Under the pieces are notes generated by a model. That model was not told the DNA's origin. It made no database searches and saw only the letters and a program-made list of their open reading frames with translations. Both the position numbers and the translations under genes were made by a program. A stretch of 64,000 bases of DNA from Pseudomonas sp. GD03944 (GTDB lineage Bacteria; Pseudomonadota; Gammaproteobacteria; Pseudomonadales; Pseudomonadaceae), in assembly GCF_029839275.1 (NCBI RefSeq), contig NZ_JAOCAH010000002.1, positions 1-64,000 of the forward strand. The letters run 5' to 3'. Below are positions 6,886-15,105 of this stretch, piece by piece. Every line of letters starts with the position of its first letter. Within the stretch, counting starts at the first letter, position 1.

Positions 6886-7782
6886 CTATCGATACTCAGA
6901 AAAGCGCTCGATGATCCAGTCCAAAAAAACTCTGAGGCGGGCGTTAAGCTGCTGAGTCGGGGGATAAATAATTGATATTGGAATCACTGAGTTCGTGCAC
7001 GTGTCCAAAACCGGCACAAGTTCACCCGATTGCAGAAACCGATTAGCTACAGAGCGGAAGGTCTGACCGACACCCATGCCATTCACCATCATCCCGATCA
7101 GCGCAGCGCTGTCGTTAGCCGCAATATCAAACCGAACAATTTGATGCTCCTTGCCCCGATTGCGAAAACGCAGCGGCCATACCTCTCCAGACGCAGCACT
7201 GAAATACCCTACAATCTTATGGCTGTTTTCCAGATCGGTCGGATTTCTAGGCACGCCGTGGCGTTCGAGATAGCCAGGGCTGGCGCAGGTGATCAGTTGA
7301 TCTCTGTAAAGCGTTTTTGCAATCAGAGAGGAGTCCGCCAACTTACCTGCACGGATCACGCAGTCGACACCCTCCTCGATAAGGTTCACGGGCCGATCAC
7401 CTACGCCAAGCGCTAACTGAATGTGTGGATAACGCTCTCGAAACTCCTCAAGAACAGGTATCAGCACAAAGTTCGCCATTGATGAGTGCAGGTCTATCCT
7501 CAGCCGACCGCCAGCGGCGGCGCCCATTCCGCGCATGGCCTCCTCGGTTTCGTCCAGCTTGTCGACGAGTGTGCTGATCCGGCGGTAATACTCGGCGCCC
7601 TCCATGGTCAACGCCACCGATCGGGTGGTGCGTTGTACAAGCTTGGTGCCCAGATGCGCTTCCAGGTCTTGGAGTGCCTTGCTCACGGTCGAACGAGGCA
7701 TGCCCAAGTGCGCAGCGGCCTTGGTGAAGGAGCGCGTCTCAACGATGCGCTGAAAGGTGCGAATAGCGACGAGATGATCCAT
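6886..7782 (-). CDS. LysR-family regulator
   Basis: A 298-residue LysR-type regulator. The N-terminal winged helix (residues 1-60) includes SFTKAAAHLGMPRSTVSKAL and GTKLVQRTTRSVALT, and a substrate-binding domain follows (residues ~90-295) with the usual LRIDLHSSMANF and LALGVGDRPVNLIEEGVDCV segments of the CrgA/DsdC-like group. It is divergent from the nitroreductase gene at 7916, with 133 bases between the starts, which makes that gene its most likely target. The ligand is unknown. Confidence 0.9.
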   Translation of the reverse strand: MDHLVAIRTFQRIVETRSFTKAAAHLGMPRSTVSKALQDLEAHLGTKLVQRTTRSVALTMEGAEYYRRISTLVDKLDETEEAMRGMGAAAGGRLRIDLHSSMANFVLIPVLEEFRERYPHIQLALGVGDRPVNLIEEGVDCVIRAGKLADSSLIAKTLYRDQLITCASPGYLERHGVPRNPTDLENSHKIVGYFSAASGEVWPLRFRNRGKEHQIVRFDIAANDSAALIGMMVNGMGVGQTFRSVANRFLQSGELVPVLDTCTNSVIPISIIYPPTQQLNARLRVFLDWIIERFSEYR

Positions 7783-7915
7783 GCCAGCATGCTACCTACA
7801 TCTCGGGGATTGTCCATGAGTATGAAAACAGAAGGCGGCTTTGACGGGATTATCCGACGGCTCAAGCCACGTATTCTGCGGTCATTGAATTTTCTCAGTT
7901 ACGGAGATACATCAC

Positions 7916-8767
7916 ATGATCGGCCCTACAGACAACCAGGCTGCATTACTTGAACAACGGTATGGCTCGGCTCAGCAAAAGCCGGAGCACATCATCTGGA
8001 CACCCCAGGTAGAAGCGATGGTGAGCCACAAGTCCGTCAGGACGTTTCTGCCGGACGCACTTCCTCAAGGTGCCCTTGAAACGATGGTGCTTGCGGCTCA
8101 GTCCGCCTCAAATTCATCGGGGTTTAACCAATGGAGCCTAATTGCCGTAACCGATCCGGAATTGAAGCAGAAGCTGTCTGACACCATTGCTCGCACCGTA
8201 CCTACAGATCGCATCCCTTGGATCGAGGAAGCGCCTGTGCTCCTGCTGTGGATCGCAGATCTGTCTCGGAACGCTGAAATCACCAAAGAGCAAGGCAGCG
8301 ATCCGGTGGTTCTTGAATATCTCGATTCGTTTCTGATGGCATCCATCGACGCCACCTTGGCCGCACAAAACGCATCGCTGGCCGCAGAGTCCATGGGGCT
8401 GGGCATCGTATTTCTGGGGGTAATGAGAAACGCCGCCAAAGAAGTCGCTGAGATCATCAACCTGCCGCACAACAGCTTCGTCAGCTTTGGCATGGCTGTG
8501 GGCCGCCCTGACATTTCTCGTACCAGCAGCATGCGACCACGTCCGGCCCAACCTGTAGTCCTTCACCATAACAGCTATAACCATGGCCGATATCGGGAGT
8601 ATCTCGAACGCTACGAGCAAGCGTGTCTTGAATTCCGTACCACGCAGGGAATGAAGCCCAAGACCTGGCAAGGCGCGGTGCATGAAGGCGCAACGAGCAT
8701 GGACTACATGGGTGGTCGTGAAAACTTGCGGGACATGGTTGCCAACCAGGGCTTCAAACTGCGCTGA
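7916..8767 (+). CDS. NADPH-dependent nitroreductase, NfsA-like
   Basis: A 283-residue flavin (FMN) oxidoreductase of the nitroreductase fold. The FMN-binding start HKSVRTFLPDALPQGALETM, the stretch AAQSASNSSGFNQWSLIAVT and the later MGLGIVFLGVMRN and SFGMAVGRPD segments are characteristic of the NfsA/Frp subgroup. This group performs oxygen-insensitive two-electron reduction of nitro compounds, quinones or flavins. The ribosome site is GGAG in ACGGAGATACATCAC. The gene is divergent from a LysR regulator and followed 58 bases later by an EamA transporter gene, which could be cotranscribed. The physiological substrate is unknown. Confidence 0.85.
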   Translation: MIGPTDNQAALLEQRYGSAQQKPEHIIWTPQVEAMVSHKSVRTFLPDALPQGALETMVLAAQSASNSSGFNQWSLIAVTDPELKQKLSDTIARTVPTDRIPWIEEAPVLLLWIADLSRNAEITKEQGSDPVVLEYLDSFLMASIDATLAAQNASLAAESMGLGIVFLGVMRNAAKEVAEIINLPHNSFVSFGMAVGRPDISRTSSMRPRPAQPVVLHHNSYNHGRYREYLERYEQACLEFRTTQGMKPKTWQGAVHEGATSMDYMGGRENLRDMVANQGFKLR

Positions 8768-8825
8768 AGACTATCTGACCGGATGAAATAGCACTCGTAA
8801 CGCCGCCTGCTGAGGACTGCGCACA

Positions 8826-9701
8826 ATGGACAGAGTAACTGGGCCTCAATCTCGCCAGCAGCCTTGGCTATGGTTTGCTGCGACGGCTTTCAGTCTCATC
8901 GCCTTTGCAGCGAACTCAGTTTTTTGCCGTCTAGCGCTGCGGAACGGAGATATAGATCCTAATTCCTTCACGGCAATACGTTTGCTCGGCGGCGCTCTCT
9001 TTCTTCTACCGCTCTGCTTGAAACCGTTCCGGTCAGGCTCGCTCGGTGGCAGCTGGCGCGGCGGTATACATCTCTTTGTGTATGCCTATCTATTTTCACT
9101 GGCCTATGTGCAGCTAGATGCAGGCGTCGGGGCATTGATTTTGTTCGGCGCCGTGCAGCTTACGATGTTCACCCTAGGCTGGAGGAACGGAGAGAAGCTT
9201 CGCGCGCGAGTGGCATTGGGAATGATGGTCGCGTTTTCCGGCGTAATCGTTTTGTTATCTCCAGGCGGGGAGGCGCAGCCCCCTAAAAGCGCTTTTCTCA
9301 TGATGATCGCCGGTATCGCCTGGGGTTGTTATTCAGTGCTCGGCAAGCGCTCTGCGAGCCCTGCTCGGGATACGGCAGGAAACTTCCTGCGGAGCCTGCC
9401 GTTAGTGGCTGCTGTCGCGGTTGTAGCATTCTTGCAAGCGGATCTGTACATCACCTCGGCAGGCGCACTGTACGCCGTAGCATCCGGAGTTCTAGCATCC
9501 GGGGCAGGTTACGTAGTCTGGTACGCAGTAGTGAAACGCCTTCAGGCGCAAACAGCCGCAACCCTTCAGCTCAGCGTTCCAGTGCTTGCTTCTATTGCAG
9601 GTGTGATGCTGCTCAACGAGCCGCTTTCAGCCCGGATAGTAGTGGCGTCCTTAATCGTCCTGGGAGGCATTGGATTAGCTCTGCTTGGATCGAAGCGTTG
9701 A
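8826..9701 (+). CDS. EamA/DMT-family membrane transporter
   Basis: A 291-residue integral membrane protein with about ten hydrophobic segments arranged as two EamA repeats. The first repeat includes FAANSVFCRLALRNGDIDPN and FTAIRLLGGALFLLPL. The second begins near residue 155 (LMMIAGIAWGCYSVLGKRSA) and ends in the typical LNEPLSARIVVASLIVLGGI. Members export metabolites or amino acids across the inner membrane; the substrate here is unknown. A GAGGA ribosome site precedes the start. It follows the nitroreductase gene in the same direction. Confidence 0.87.
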   Translation: MDRVTGPQSRQQPWLWFAATAFSLIAFAANSVFCRLALRNGDIDPNSFTAIRLLGGALFLLPLCLKPFRSGSLGGSWRGGIHLFVYAYLFSLAYVQLDAGVGALILFGAVQLTMFTLGWRNGEKLRARVALGMMVAFSGVIVLLSPGGEAQPPKSAFLMMIAGIAWGCYSVLGKRSASPARDTAGNFLRSLPLVAAVAVVAFLQADLYITSAGALYAVASGVLASGAGYVVWYAVVKRLQAQTAATLQLSVPVLASIAGVMLLNEPLSARIVVASLIVLGGIGLALLGSKR

Positions 9702-9722
9702 GGCAGGTACCACATCCGGGAA

Positions 9723-9782
9723 CGTCCGCTTCTGGCCGGAAGCGGCCCCTCGTCGCCTGCTGCTACCGGCCAATAGCGGACG
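9723..9782. repeat. Inverted-repeat form of the dispersed GGCCGATTGC element
   Basis: Left arm CGTCCGCTTCTGGCCGG (9723-9739) and right arm CCGGCCAATAGCGGACG (9766-9782) are complementary at 15 of 17 positions, with a 26-base centre. It lies between convergent genes and could form a long hairpin. Half-elements of the same kind occur elsewhere in the window. Confidence 0.6.
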
Positions 9783-9806
9783 TGAGGCTGCATTCAAGCA
9801 ATGCGC

Positions 9807-10766
9807 CTAACTGCCAGGCGCAGTGCTCGATTCAGGTTGAGCCGGTTCGACGCTGTTAAGGGATGCCCGAGAATCGGCCACGAGAGCGATGAACTCACGC
9901 ACCCATTTGAAGCCGGCGTGCCCATCCGACCGCTCATGCCAGAACATGCCAATCGCAAAACCTTCCACCGGCAAGGGAGGGGCTACGCACAGCAGCTGCT
10001 CGCTACGCCCCTCTACGAGACGACGGGGAACCAGGGCCACACAATCCGACTGAGCGACCAACTCCGGTACTGGAAGGAATGACGACGCTGACAGCACCAC
10101 GTTACGCCGCAGCCCCCGCGCTACCAAGGCGTTATCCACCGAGGTAGAGAAGCCTCCGCCGCGTAGCGACACCACGACATGTTCCAGCTGCGCGAACTCC
10201 TCCACCGTCAGGTCCGCGCGCAGGCTTGGATGCCCACGGCGCCCGATCAGCACGTAACGCTCGTCATAGAGGTGTTGCGAGTGCAGTGCGGGTGGAACCC
10301 CGTTCATGTTGATCACGGCCAGATCCACCTCGCCGCGGGTCATCTGCAGCTCCAGTTGCGGTACATCGAGGATGCGCAGTGCGATACGGACACCCGGCGC
10401 TTCGCGTCGCATGGCGACCACGAGGTGTTTGATCAAGGCCGCCTGCACGTAATCCGTGCAGGCGATCGATACAGTCAAGTTCGCCGTCGCGGGCTCGAAA
10501 TTCAGGTGAGTGGTGACGGTGGCCCTTACCTGGTCGAGTGCCTGGCGAAGCGGGACGAGCAGCTCCAGGGCTTTGACGGTGGGTGTCATTCCACGCTGCG
10601 CGGGGACCAGAAGCGGGTCGTTGAAGACGTCGCGCAGGCGACTCAACTGTGCACTGACCGCTGGCTGGCTCAAATGCAGACGGGCGGCCGCCCTGGTCAC
10701 GTTCTGCTCAATGAGAAGGGCCTCCAGTGTCACAAGCAGATTGAGATCAAGGCGTCTGGTATCCAT
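9807..10766 (-). CDS. LysR-family regulator (NodD/SyrM-like group)
   Basis: A 319-residue LysR regulator. The start at MDTRRLDLNLLVTLEALL is chosen over an upstream in-frame Met because LysR proteins of this group begin with a short lead into DLNLL. The DNA-binding domain contains NVTRAAARLHLSQPAVSAQL and FNDPLLVPAQRGMTPT, typical of the NahR/NodD/LinR-like branch. The effector domain covers residues ~90-300. It is divergent from the quinone reductase gene at 10857 with 90 bases between starts, and probably controls that gene and the YCII-like gene. Confidence 0.9.
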   Translation of the reverse strand: MDTRRLDLNLLVTLEALLIEQNVTRAAARLHLSQPAVSAQLSRLRDVFNDPLLVPAQRGMTPTVKALELLVPLRQALDQVRATVTTHLNFEPATANLTVSIACTDYVQAALIKHLVVAMRREAPGVRIALRILDVPQLELQMTRGEVDLAVINMNGVPPALHSQHLYDERYVLIGRRGHPSLRADLTVEEFAQLEHVVVSLRGGGFSTSVDNALVARGLRRNVVLSASSFLPVPELVAQSDCVALVPRRLVEGRSEQLLCVAPPLPVEGFAIGMFWHERSDGHAGFKWVREFIALVADSRASLNSVEPAQPESSTAPGS

Positions 10767-10856
10767 CGGGCTGATGCTAGCAGGAAAATTTTGCGATTTC
10801 ACAGGTTGTCCGAGCCCCGCGACACTCCCTCCGACATCACAGCGGAGCCGTCATTC

Positions 10857-11675
10857 ATGTCGAAAAAAGTACTGATCATCTATGCCCATCCCGAGCCTTC
10901 GTCGCTGACGCGGCAACTGGTGGATGTGTCTGTTGAATGCCTGACTGCCCAAGGGCACGAGGTCCTGCAATCCGATCTATACGCCATGGGCTGGAAAGCG
11001 ACGTTCGACGAACACGACTTTCCCGAGCGGGCCAACCTTCAGCGGCTGTCGTTCGGCGCAGAGTCCGCCCACGCCTACCGTCATAACCGCCAAAGCCCTG
11101 ACGTGGCGGCAGAGCAAGAAAAGGTGTTAGCGGCAGATGCTGTCATCTTCCAGTTTCCACTGTGGTGGTACGGCATGCCGGCCATCATGAAGGGGTGGAT
11201 AGATCGCGTCTGGGCCGCCGGACTCGCCCACGGCTACAAGGGCGCTGGCAACGCCTATCGCTATGGTGACGGGGCCTTCAAGGGAAAGCGGGCCATGTTG
11301 TCGGTCGCTGTCGGCGGGCCCGCTGAAGACTACTCACCCCGCGGTATCAACGGCCCACTTGAGCAGTTGCTGTTCCCGATCACGCACGGCTCGCTCTACT
11401 TCCCGGGGTTTGATGTGCTGCCTACGTTCGCCATCTACGGCACTGGCAGCTTGACCGCCACAGGTGCTGTCGCAGCCAAAGAGGCTTGGCGCAGACGCCT
11501 CGAGGATTTGTTCACCGACACGGCCATACCGTTCCGGTCCCAGAACGGAGGGGACTACACCCCCAGCCACGAGCTCAAACCGCACGTGGCCGTCGGCCAG
11601 ACCGGCATAATGGCGCACGTTGCTGACGGCGCAACAACCCAGCGACAGCCGCTGGAAACGGAGGGGGTGTTATGA
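10857..11675 (+). CDS. NAD(P)H:quinone oxidoreductase, flavodoxin-like fold
   Basis: A 272-residue protein of the Flavodoxin_2 family. It starts with KKVLIIYAHPEPSSLTRQL (FAD/FMN phosphate loop) and has the signature FQFPLWWYGMPAIMKGWIDR, found in NQO1-like and KefF/MdaB-like quinone reductases. These enzymes reduce quinones by two electrons and protect against redox cycling. The start at 10857 is preferred over the much longer open frame because the family begins within a few residues of the first strand. The last 4 bases overlap the next gene (ATGA). A LysR regulator is divergently encoded. Confidence 0.87.
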   Translation: MSKKVLIIYAHPEPSSLTRQLVDVSVECLTAQGHEVLQSDLYAMGWKATFDEHDFPERANLQRLSFGAESAHAYRHNRQSPDVAAEQEKVLAADAVIFQFPLWWYGMPAIMKGWIDRVWAAGLAHGYKGAGNAYRYGDGAFKGKRAMLSVAVGGPAEDYSPRGINGPLEQLLFPITHGSLYFPGFDVLPTFAIYGTGSLTATGAVAAKEAWRRRLEDLFTDTAIPFRSQNGGDYTPSHELKPHVAVGQTGIMAHVADGATTQRQPLETEGVL

Positions 11676-11962
11676 AAACCTTCGTGATTCTGACTCGCCG
11701 CGCTGATGGACCGGCAGAGGACTTCAAGCGACTCGCGGAGCCGGAGGTATTACACGTCTGGCAAGGCCTCGCCGACGGCATCGTTCGCGCCGTCCATGGG
11801 CTGGCCGCGGGTCCCGGTGCAGCGTTTGAACTGGAGTCCGCCACCTTCGAAGAGGCGCGTGGATATATCGAGGCGCTGCCTTACGTCAAAGAGAATCTGC
11901 TGCATGTGCAGTACTGTGCGCTCAAGCCGTTCTCTGACTACGAGAAACTGGTTTCCGCTTGA
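11672..11962 (+). CDS. YCII-like small protein
   Basis: A 96-residue protein with a dimeric ferredoxin-like alpha/beta pattern: KTFVILTRRADGP, a helix, FELESATFEEARGYIEALPYV, then LHVQYCALKPFSDY. This suggests the YCII / muconolactone-isomerase-like superfamily. It overlaps the quinone reductase by 4 bases and is therefore translationally coupled to it. It may help process or bind the same aromatic or quinone substrate. Activity is unproven. Confidence 0.6.
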   Translation: MKTFVILTRRADGPAEDFKRLAEPEVLHVWQGLADGIVRAVHGLAAGPGAAFELESATFEEARGYIEALPYVKENLLHVQYCALKPFSDYEKLVSA

Positions 11963-12484
11963 TTGACGATCAGCGCCAAGCCGGGACTCGTTTGATGCGA
12001 GGTGGGCTGGAGCAATGCGCTTTAGGACCTCTCAAAGCGCAGGTAATGAGCCAGACGGTGCCCGTGCGCTGTGCTCTACCCAATCGATTTGAATTAATTT
12101 CCCGGATCAGGCCTTAGGCCTGTACCGGGGTGTCGTAGAGCTCAATAGCAGAATTTTTCTCAATTGCGGTGAGCGAAACAGCCGTTTACTGAACTTATGA
12201 GGCAGCGGCGCGCAGTGGAGCTATGAGGAAACCAAGTCGTTCCTGCTTCATCATTTGAACGTTGATAGGCGGCGGTGAGCTTCACCACCTAACCACCCAG
12301 CGCAACCCATGAGTAGCTGTCTTCTGGCCGGTTTGGCTAACCACCCGTGTCCCGCGGAGGACAATTCCATAGAGGTCCCTGGACCCCGCCGATAAATTTG
12401 CTTTCTGCTGATATTGTGCAGAACAAGCAGCCCTTGGGCGGTCAGTCTAAAAAAGCATGCAAGTCAATTTCTGTGGATAAGAAC
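11963..12484. other. Intergenic region with an imperfect hairpin
   Basis: No supported gene in 522 bases. A hairpin at 12101-12129 (CCCGGATCAGGCC, loop TTA, GGCCTGTACCGGG) has two central mismatches and no T-run after it. A fragment CTTCTGGCCGGTTTGG at 12322 resembles the dispersed element. The promoter of the LysR gene at 12485 should be near its end. Confidence 0.4.
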
Positions 12485-13408
12485 ATGAATAAACTATCTG
12501 AAATGCATGCTTTCGTGGCTGTAGTGGACACCGGGAGTATTTCCGAGGCCGCTCGTCGTTTGGGCACAGCCAAGTCGATGGTTTCCCAGCGCATTCAGCA
12601 ACTAGAGAAACGCCTAGGATGCATCCTACTGGAGCGTGGCCGACAGACCCGTCTGACTGAGTCGGGTGAGGTTTTTTACCGTCATTGCACCGGAATTCTT
12701 GCTGACATAGAAAATGCCGAGAATGCAGTTCTGACCTCACAGTCGAGTGTCCGTGGAAATCTGCGTATTGCTGCTCCGGCGGCTTTCGGTATGCGCTATC
12801 TGACGCCGATTTTGGCATCTTTTGCCAAGCAGTATCCTGAGTTGTATCTGGACGTTGAGTTCGACGACCGGCGCGTCAACTTGCAGGAAGAGGGTTTCGA
12901 TGCCGCGGTTCGTATTGGTGAATTGCCGGACTCTTCGCTGGTGGCCAAGACCATTACTCCCAACCGCCATATCATCTGCGCCAGCCCTGATTACTTGAAT
13001 GCTCATGGCACACCACAGACACCGCAAGACTTGGCTCAGCATTTCGCCATGCTGTATGTGAATCGAGAACCACATGGCATGTGGACGCTACCGGTGAACG
13101 ACGCATTGGAGTCATTCCGTGTGCGCTGCCGGATGCGTACCAATTGTGGTCATCAACTGATGGAGGCGGCCAAGGCAGGGCTTGGGCTTGCCATACTGCC
13201 CACATTCCTGGCCGCGCAGGCCATTGTGAATGGTGAGTTGAAAGAGGTGCTGGAACCCTATGCGCCGCGTGGCGGCAATATATCTGTGGTCTATCGCCAG
13301 TCGCAGAGAGCTTCGCCCAAGCTGCGTGTGCTAAGTAGCTTTCTCAGTGAGCAGATCGGTAGCCCACCGATCTGGGATCAGATGCTGACAGACCATATGC
13401 GTCCATAG
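12485..13408 (+). CDS. LysR-family regulator
   Basis: A 307-residue LysR regulator. The start MNKLSEMHAFVAVVDTGSIS matches the family, so the in-frame extension upstream to 12347 is rejected. The helix-turn-helix is SISEAARRLGTAKSMVSQRI, and the effector domain follows from residue ~90 with NLRIAAPAAFGMRYLTP and DVEFDDRRVNLQEEGFDAAV. It heads a group of plus-strand genes (SDR, sigma-54 activator, aldehyde dehydrogenase), but the 512-base gap to the SDR gene argues against a simple operon. Target and ligand unknown. Confidence 0.9.
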   Translation: MNKLSEMHAFVAVVDTGSISEAARRLGTAKSMVSQRIQQLEKRLGCILLERGRQTRLTESGEVFYRHCTGILADIENAENAVLTSQSSVRGNLRIAAPAAFGMRYLTPILASFAKQYPELYLDVEFDDRRVNLQEEGFDAAVRIGELPDSSLVAKTITPNRHIICASPDYLNAHGTPQTPQDLAQHFAMLYVNREPHGMWTLPVNDALESFRVRCRMRTNCGHQLMEAAKAGLGLAILPTFLAAQAIVNGELKEVLEPYAPRGGNISVVYRQSQRASPKLRVLSSFLSEQIGSPPIWDQMLTDHMRP

Positions 13409-13919
13409 GTTGAAGCGTTCGAGAAAACCGAAACAGCTATTCATTTTTCTCTGGATTATGGATCGGTAAACCCTTGCTTATCCTTTTTCCAACAGGCGCT
13501 TTATCTGTGTCTGAAAAAAATAGGGAAAGGTGTCGATGACAAATACCTTAAGCCTCTTTTCGCCGGTGGTGTGGCTGCGGCTACCCTTGCAGCGGACAGA
13601 TAGCTCTGTCCAGCAATAGCCAATTCGGCGTGGCGGCGCGATATCGATTGCTCATTACGGATTGCCCGCGGGTTCAAGGTCGGTGCTGTATGGGGCAATG
13701 ATCAGGCTGTCGTCTACGACGTTTTCGAGGGGGCAGTGTCAAGCGATCGGGCCGAGATCACCAGAACAAATCACGGCGATGGATGATTTACAAACACGCC
13801 GCTTTCAATACTGCCTCACATCACTACTACACCGATCTCGCCGATTGTCATCAATCAGCAACGGTATCTTTATTCAACCCTGGCTAGACATGCCTTGCTG
13901 TCTTCATGGAGGGCACAGT
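13409..13919. other. Intergenic region, possible decayed coding sequence
   Basis: No intact gene is supported. Between about 13640 and 13780 one frame reads like protein (RIARGFKVGAVWGNDQAVVY), but it has no start and ends at a stop, so it may be a remnant. The promoter for the SDR gene is not identifiable by eye. Confidence 0.35.
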
Positions 13920-14657
13920 ATGAATCTCATTGGCAAACGTGCACTGGTAACCGGAGGCTCCCGCGGTATTGGTGCCGCGATCGCACAGGCCTTGGCTGCA
14001 GACGGCGCGGACGTTGCAATCACTTATCGGCGCTCTGCTGAGCAGGCAGAACACATTGTGGCTTCCATGGAAAAAATGGGTAGACGCAGTTTGGCCATTC
14101 AGGCCGATAGTGCTGATCCGGAGGCTATCCAGCGGGCCGTCAGGGAGATCGTCGATACATTGGGTGGCCTCGATATCCTCGTCAACAGCGCGGCCATCGG
14201 TTTGGTAGGACCGGTCGCGCAGGTCGACCTCGCAGAATTTCAGGCGATGATGGATGTTAACGTCCGCGGGCCGTTTGTGGCCGCACAAGCCGCAATACCG
14301 CACCTGAGCGAAGGCGGCCGTATTATTTCGATCGGGTCGGCTTTGGCTGAGCGTGTCCCGTTTCCGGGCATCACGGCTTATGCCATGTCGAAGTCGGCAC
14401 TTCTTTCGTTCACCCGTGGCCTGTCACGTGAACTGGGCCCGCAGGGCATTACGGTCAATCTTGTCCTGCCCGGATCGACCGATACTGAGGCGAATCCTGC
14501 CAATGGCGAAAGTGCTGATTTCCAGCGAGGTCTGACATCGATAGGGCGTTACGCCGAGCCGCGAGAAATCGCCAGCGCAGTCGTATTTCTTGCAAGCCCT
14601 GCCGCGAATATGGTGACTGGCATCAGCCTGACGGTCGACGGCGGTGCGAATGCATAG
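13920..14657 (+). CDS. Short-chain dehydrogenase/reductase (SDR)
   Basis: A 245-residue classical SDR. The dinucleotide-binding motif is TGGSRGIGAAIA (residues ~12-23), followed by NSAA near residue 87, catalytic Ser in IISIGSALAE and the Tyr-x-x-x-Lys pair in AYAMSKSAL. The C-terminus NMVTGISLTVDGG is typical of FabG-like proteins. It probably oxidises or reduces an alcohol/ketone with NAD(P). Start chosen at the ATG before NLIGKRALVTGG, with GGAGGG 7 bases upstream; a longer in-frame extension has no family similarity. Context with a XylR-type activator and aldehyde dehydrogenase suggests a catabolic role. Confidence 0.88.
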   Translation: MNLIGKRALVTGGSRGIGAAIAQALAADGADVAITYRRSAEQAEHIVASMEKMGRRSLAIQADSADPEAIQRAVREIVDTLGGLDILVNSAAIGLVGPVAQVDLAEFQAMMDVNVRGPFVAAQAAIPHLSEGGRIISIGSALAERVPFPGITAYAMSKSALLSFTRGLSRELGPQGITVNLVLPGSTDTEANPANGESADFQRGLTSIGRYAEPREIASAVVFLASPAANMVTGISLTVDGGANA

Positions 14658-15105
14658 AATCGGAATGCATATCTAGAAGGGAATGCCTGACAACGCTGGT
14701 GTAGCGTCAGTCATATCGTTCCCCCGGCCCACGAGCGGGCATTTGCCGAATGTCGGGCTCCTGGTCGGGTAAAGGTCGTAGATATTGACCCGACTTTTAC
14801 CTGGTAAGTCGTGAGTTGTTGTCCACGGCTATGTCCAGCCTGGCTGCAGGTATCGGCCGTCTGTATATGAATCGCCCCTCTTAGCGGTTGCAGTGACCAG
14901 CCTTCGTCGTTGAAGCGACAATCGAGGCTGCGGTGTTTTCCGTAGAGCCGGAGAGCGCTATCTAGCTAGCTTCGCGTTGTGAAGATAGCCCTTGCTCAAC
15001 ACGCTGCACGGACTCGTACCGGTTGGCATCACAGATGCTCTTTTCGCACCTCTTATCCAGGGGCGAAATCAAGACCTCCCCAAAACAACAATCGAGGCCT
15101 TACTG
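14658..15105. other. Intergenic region upstream of the sigma-54 activator
   Basis: No supported gene. The frame of the activator is open back to 14992 but that extension does not look like protein. A promoter for the activator must be in this 448-base region; I could not choose one. Confidence 0.4.

Noticed and set aside
12101..12129. Intrinsic terminator after the YCII-like gene
   Set aside because: The hairpin has two central mismatches and no following T-run, and it lies 140 bases from the gene; kept only as an imperfect hairpin.
14992..15105. N-terminal extension of the sigma-54 activator
   Set aside because: The added 38 residues have no similarity to the XylR_N domain lead, and a ribosome site precedes the later ATG at 15106.
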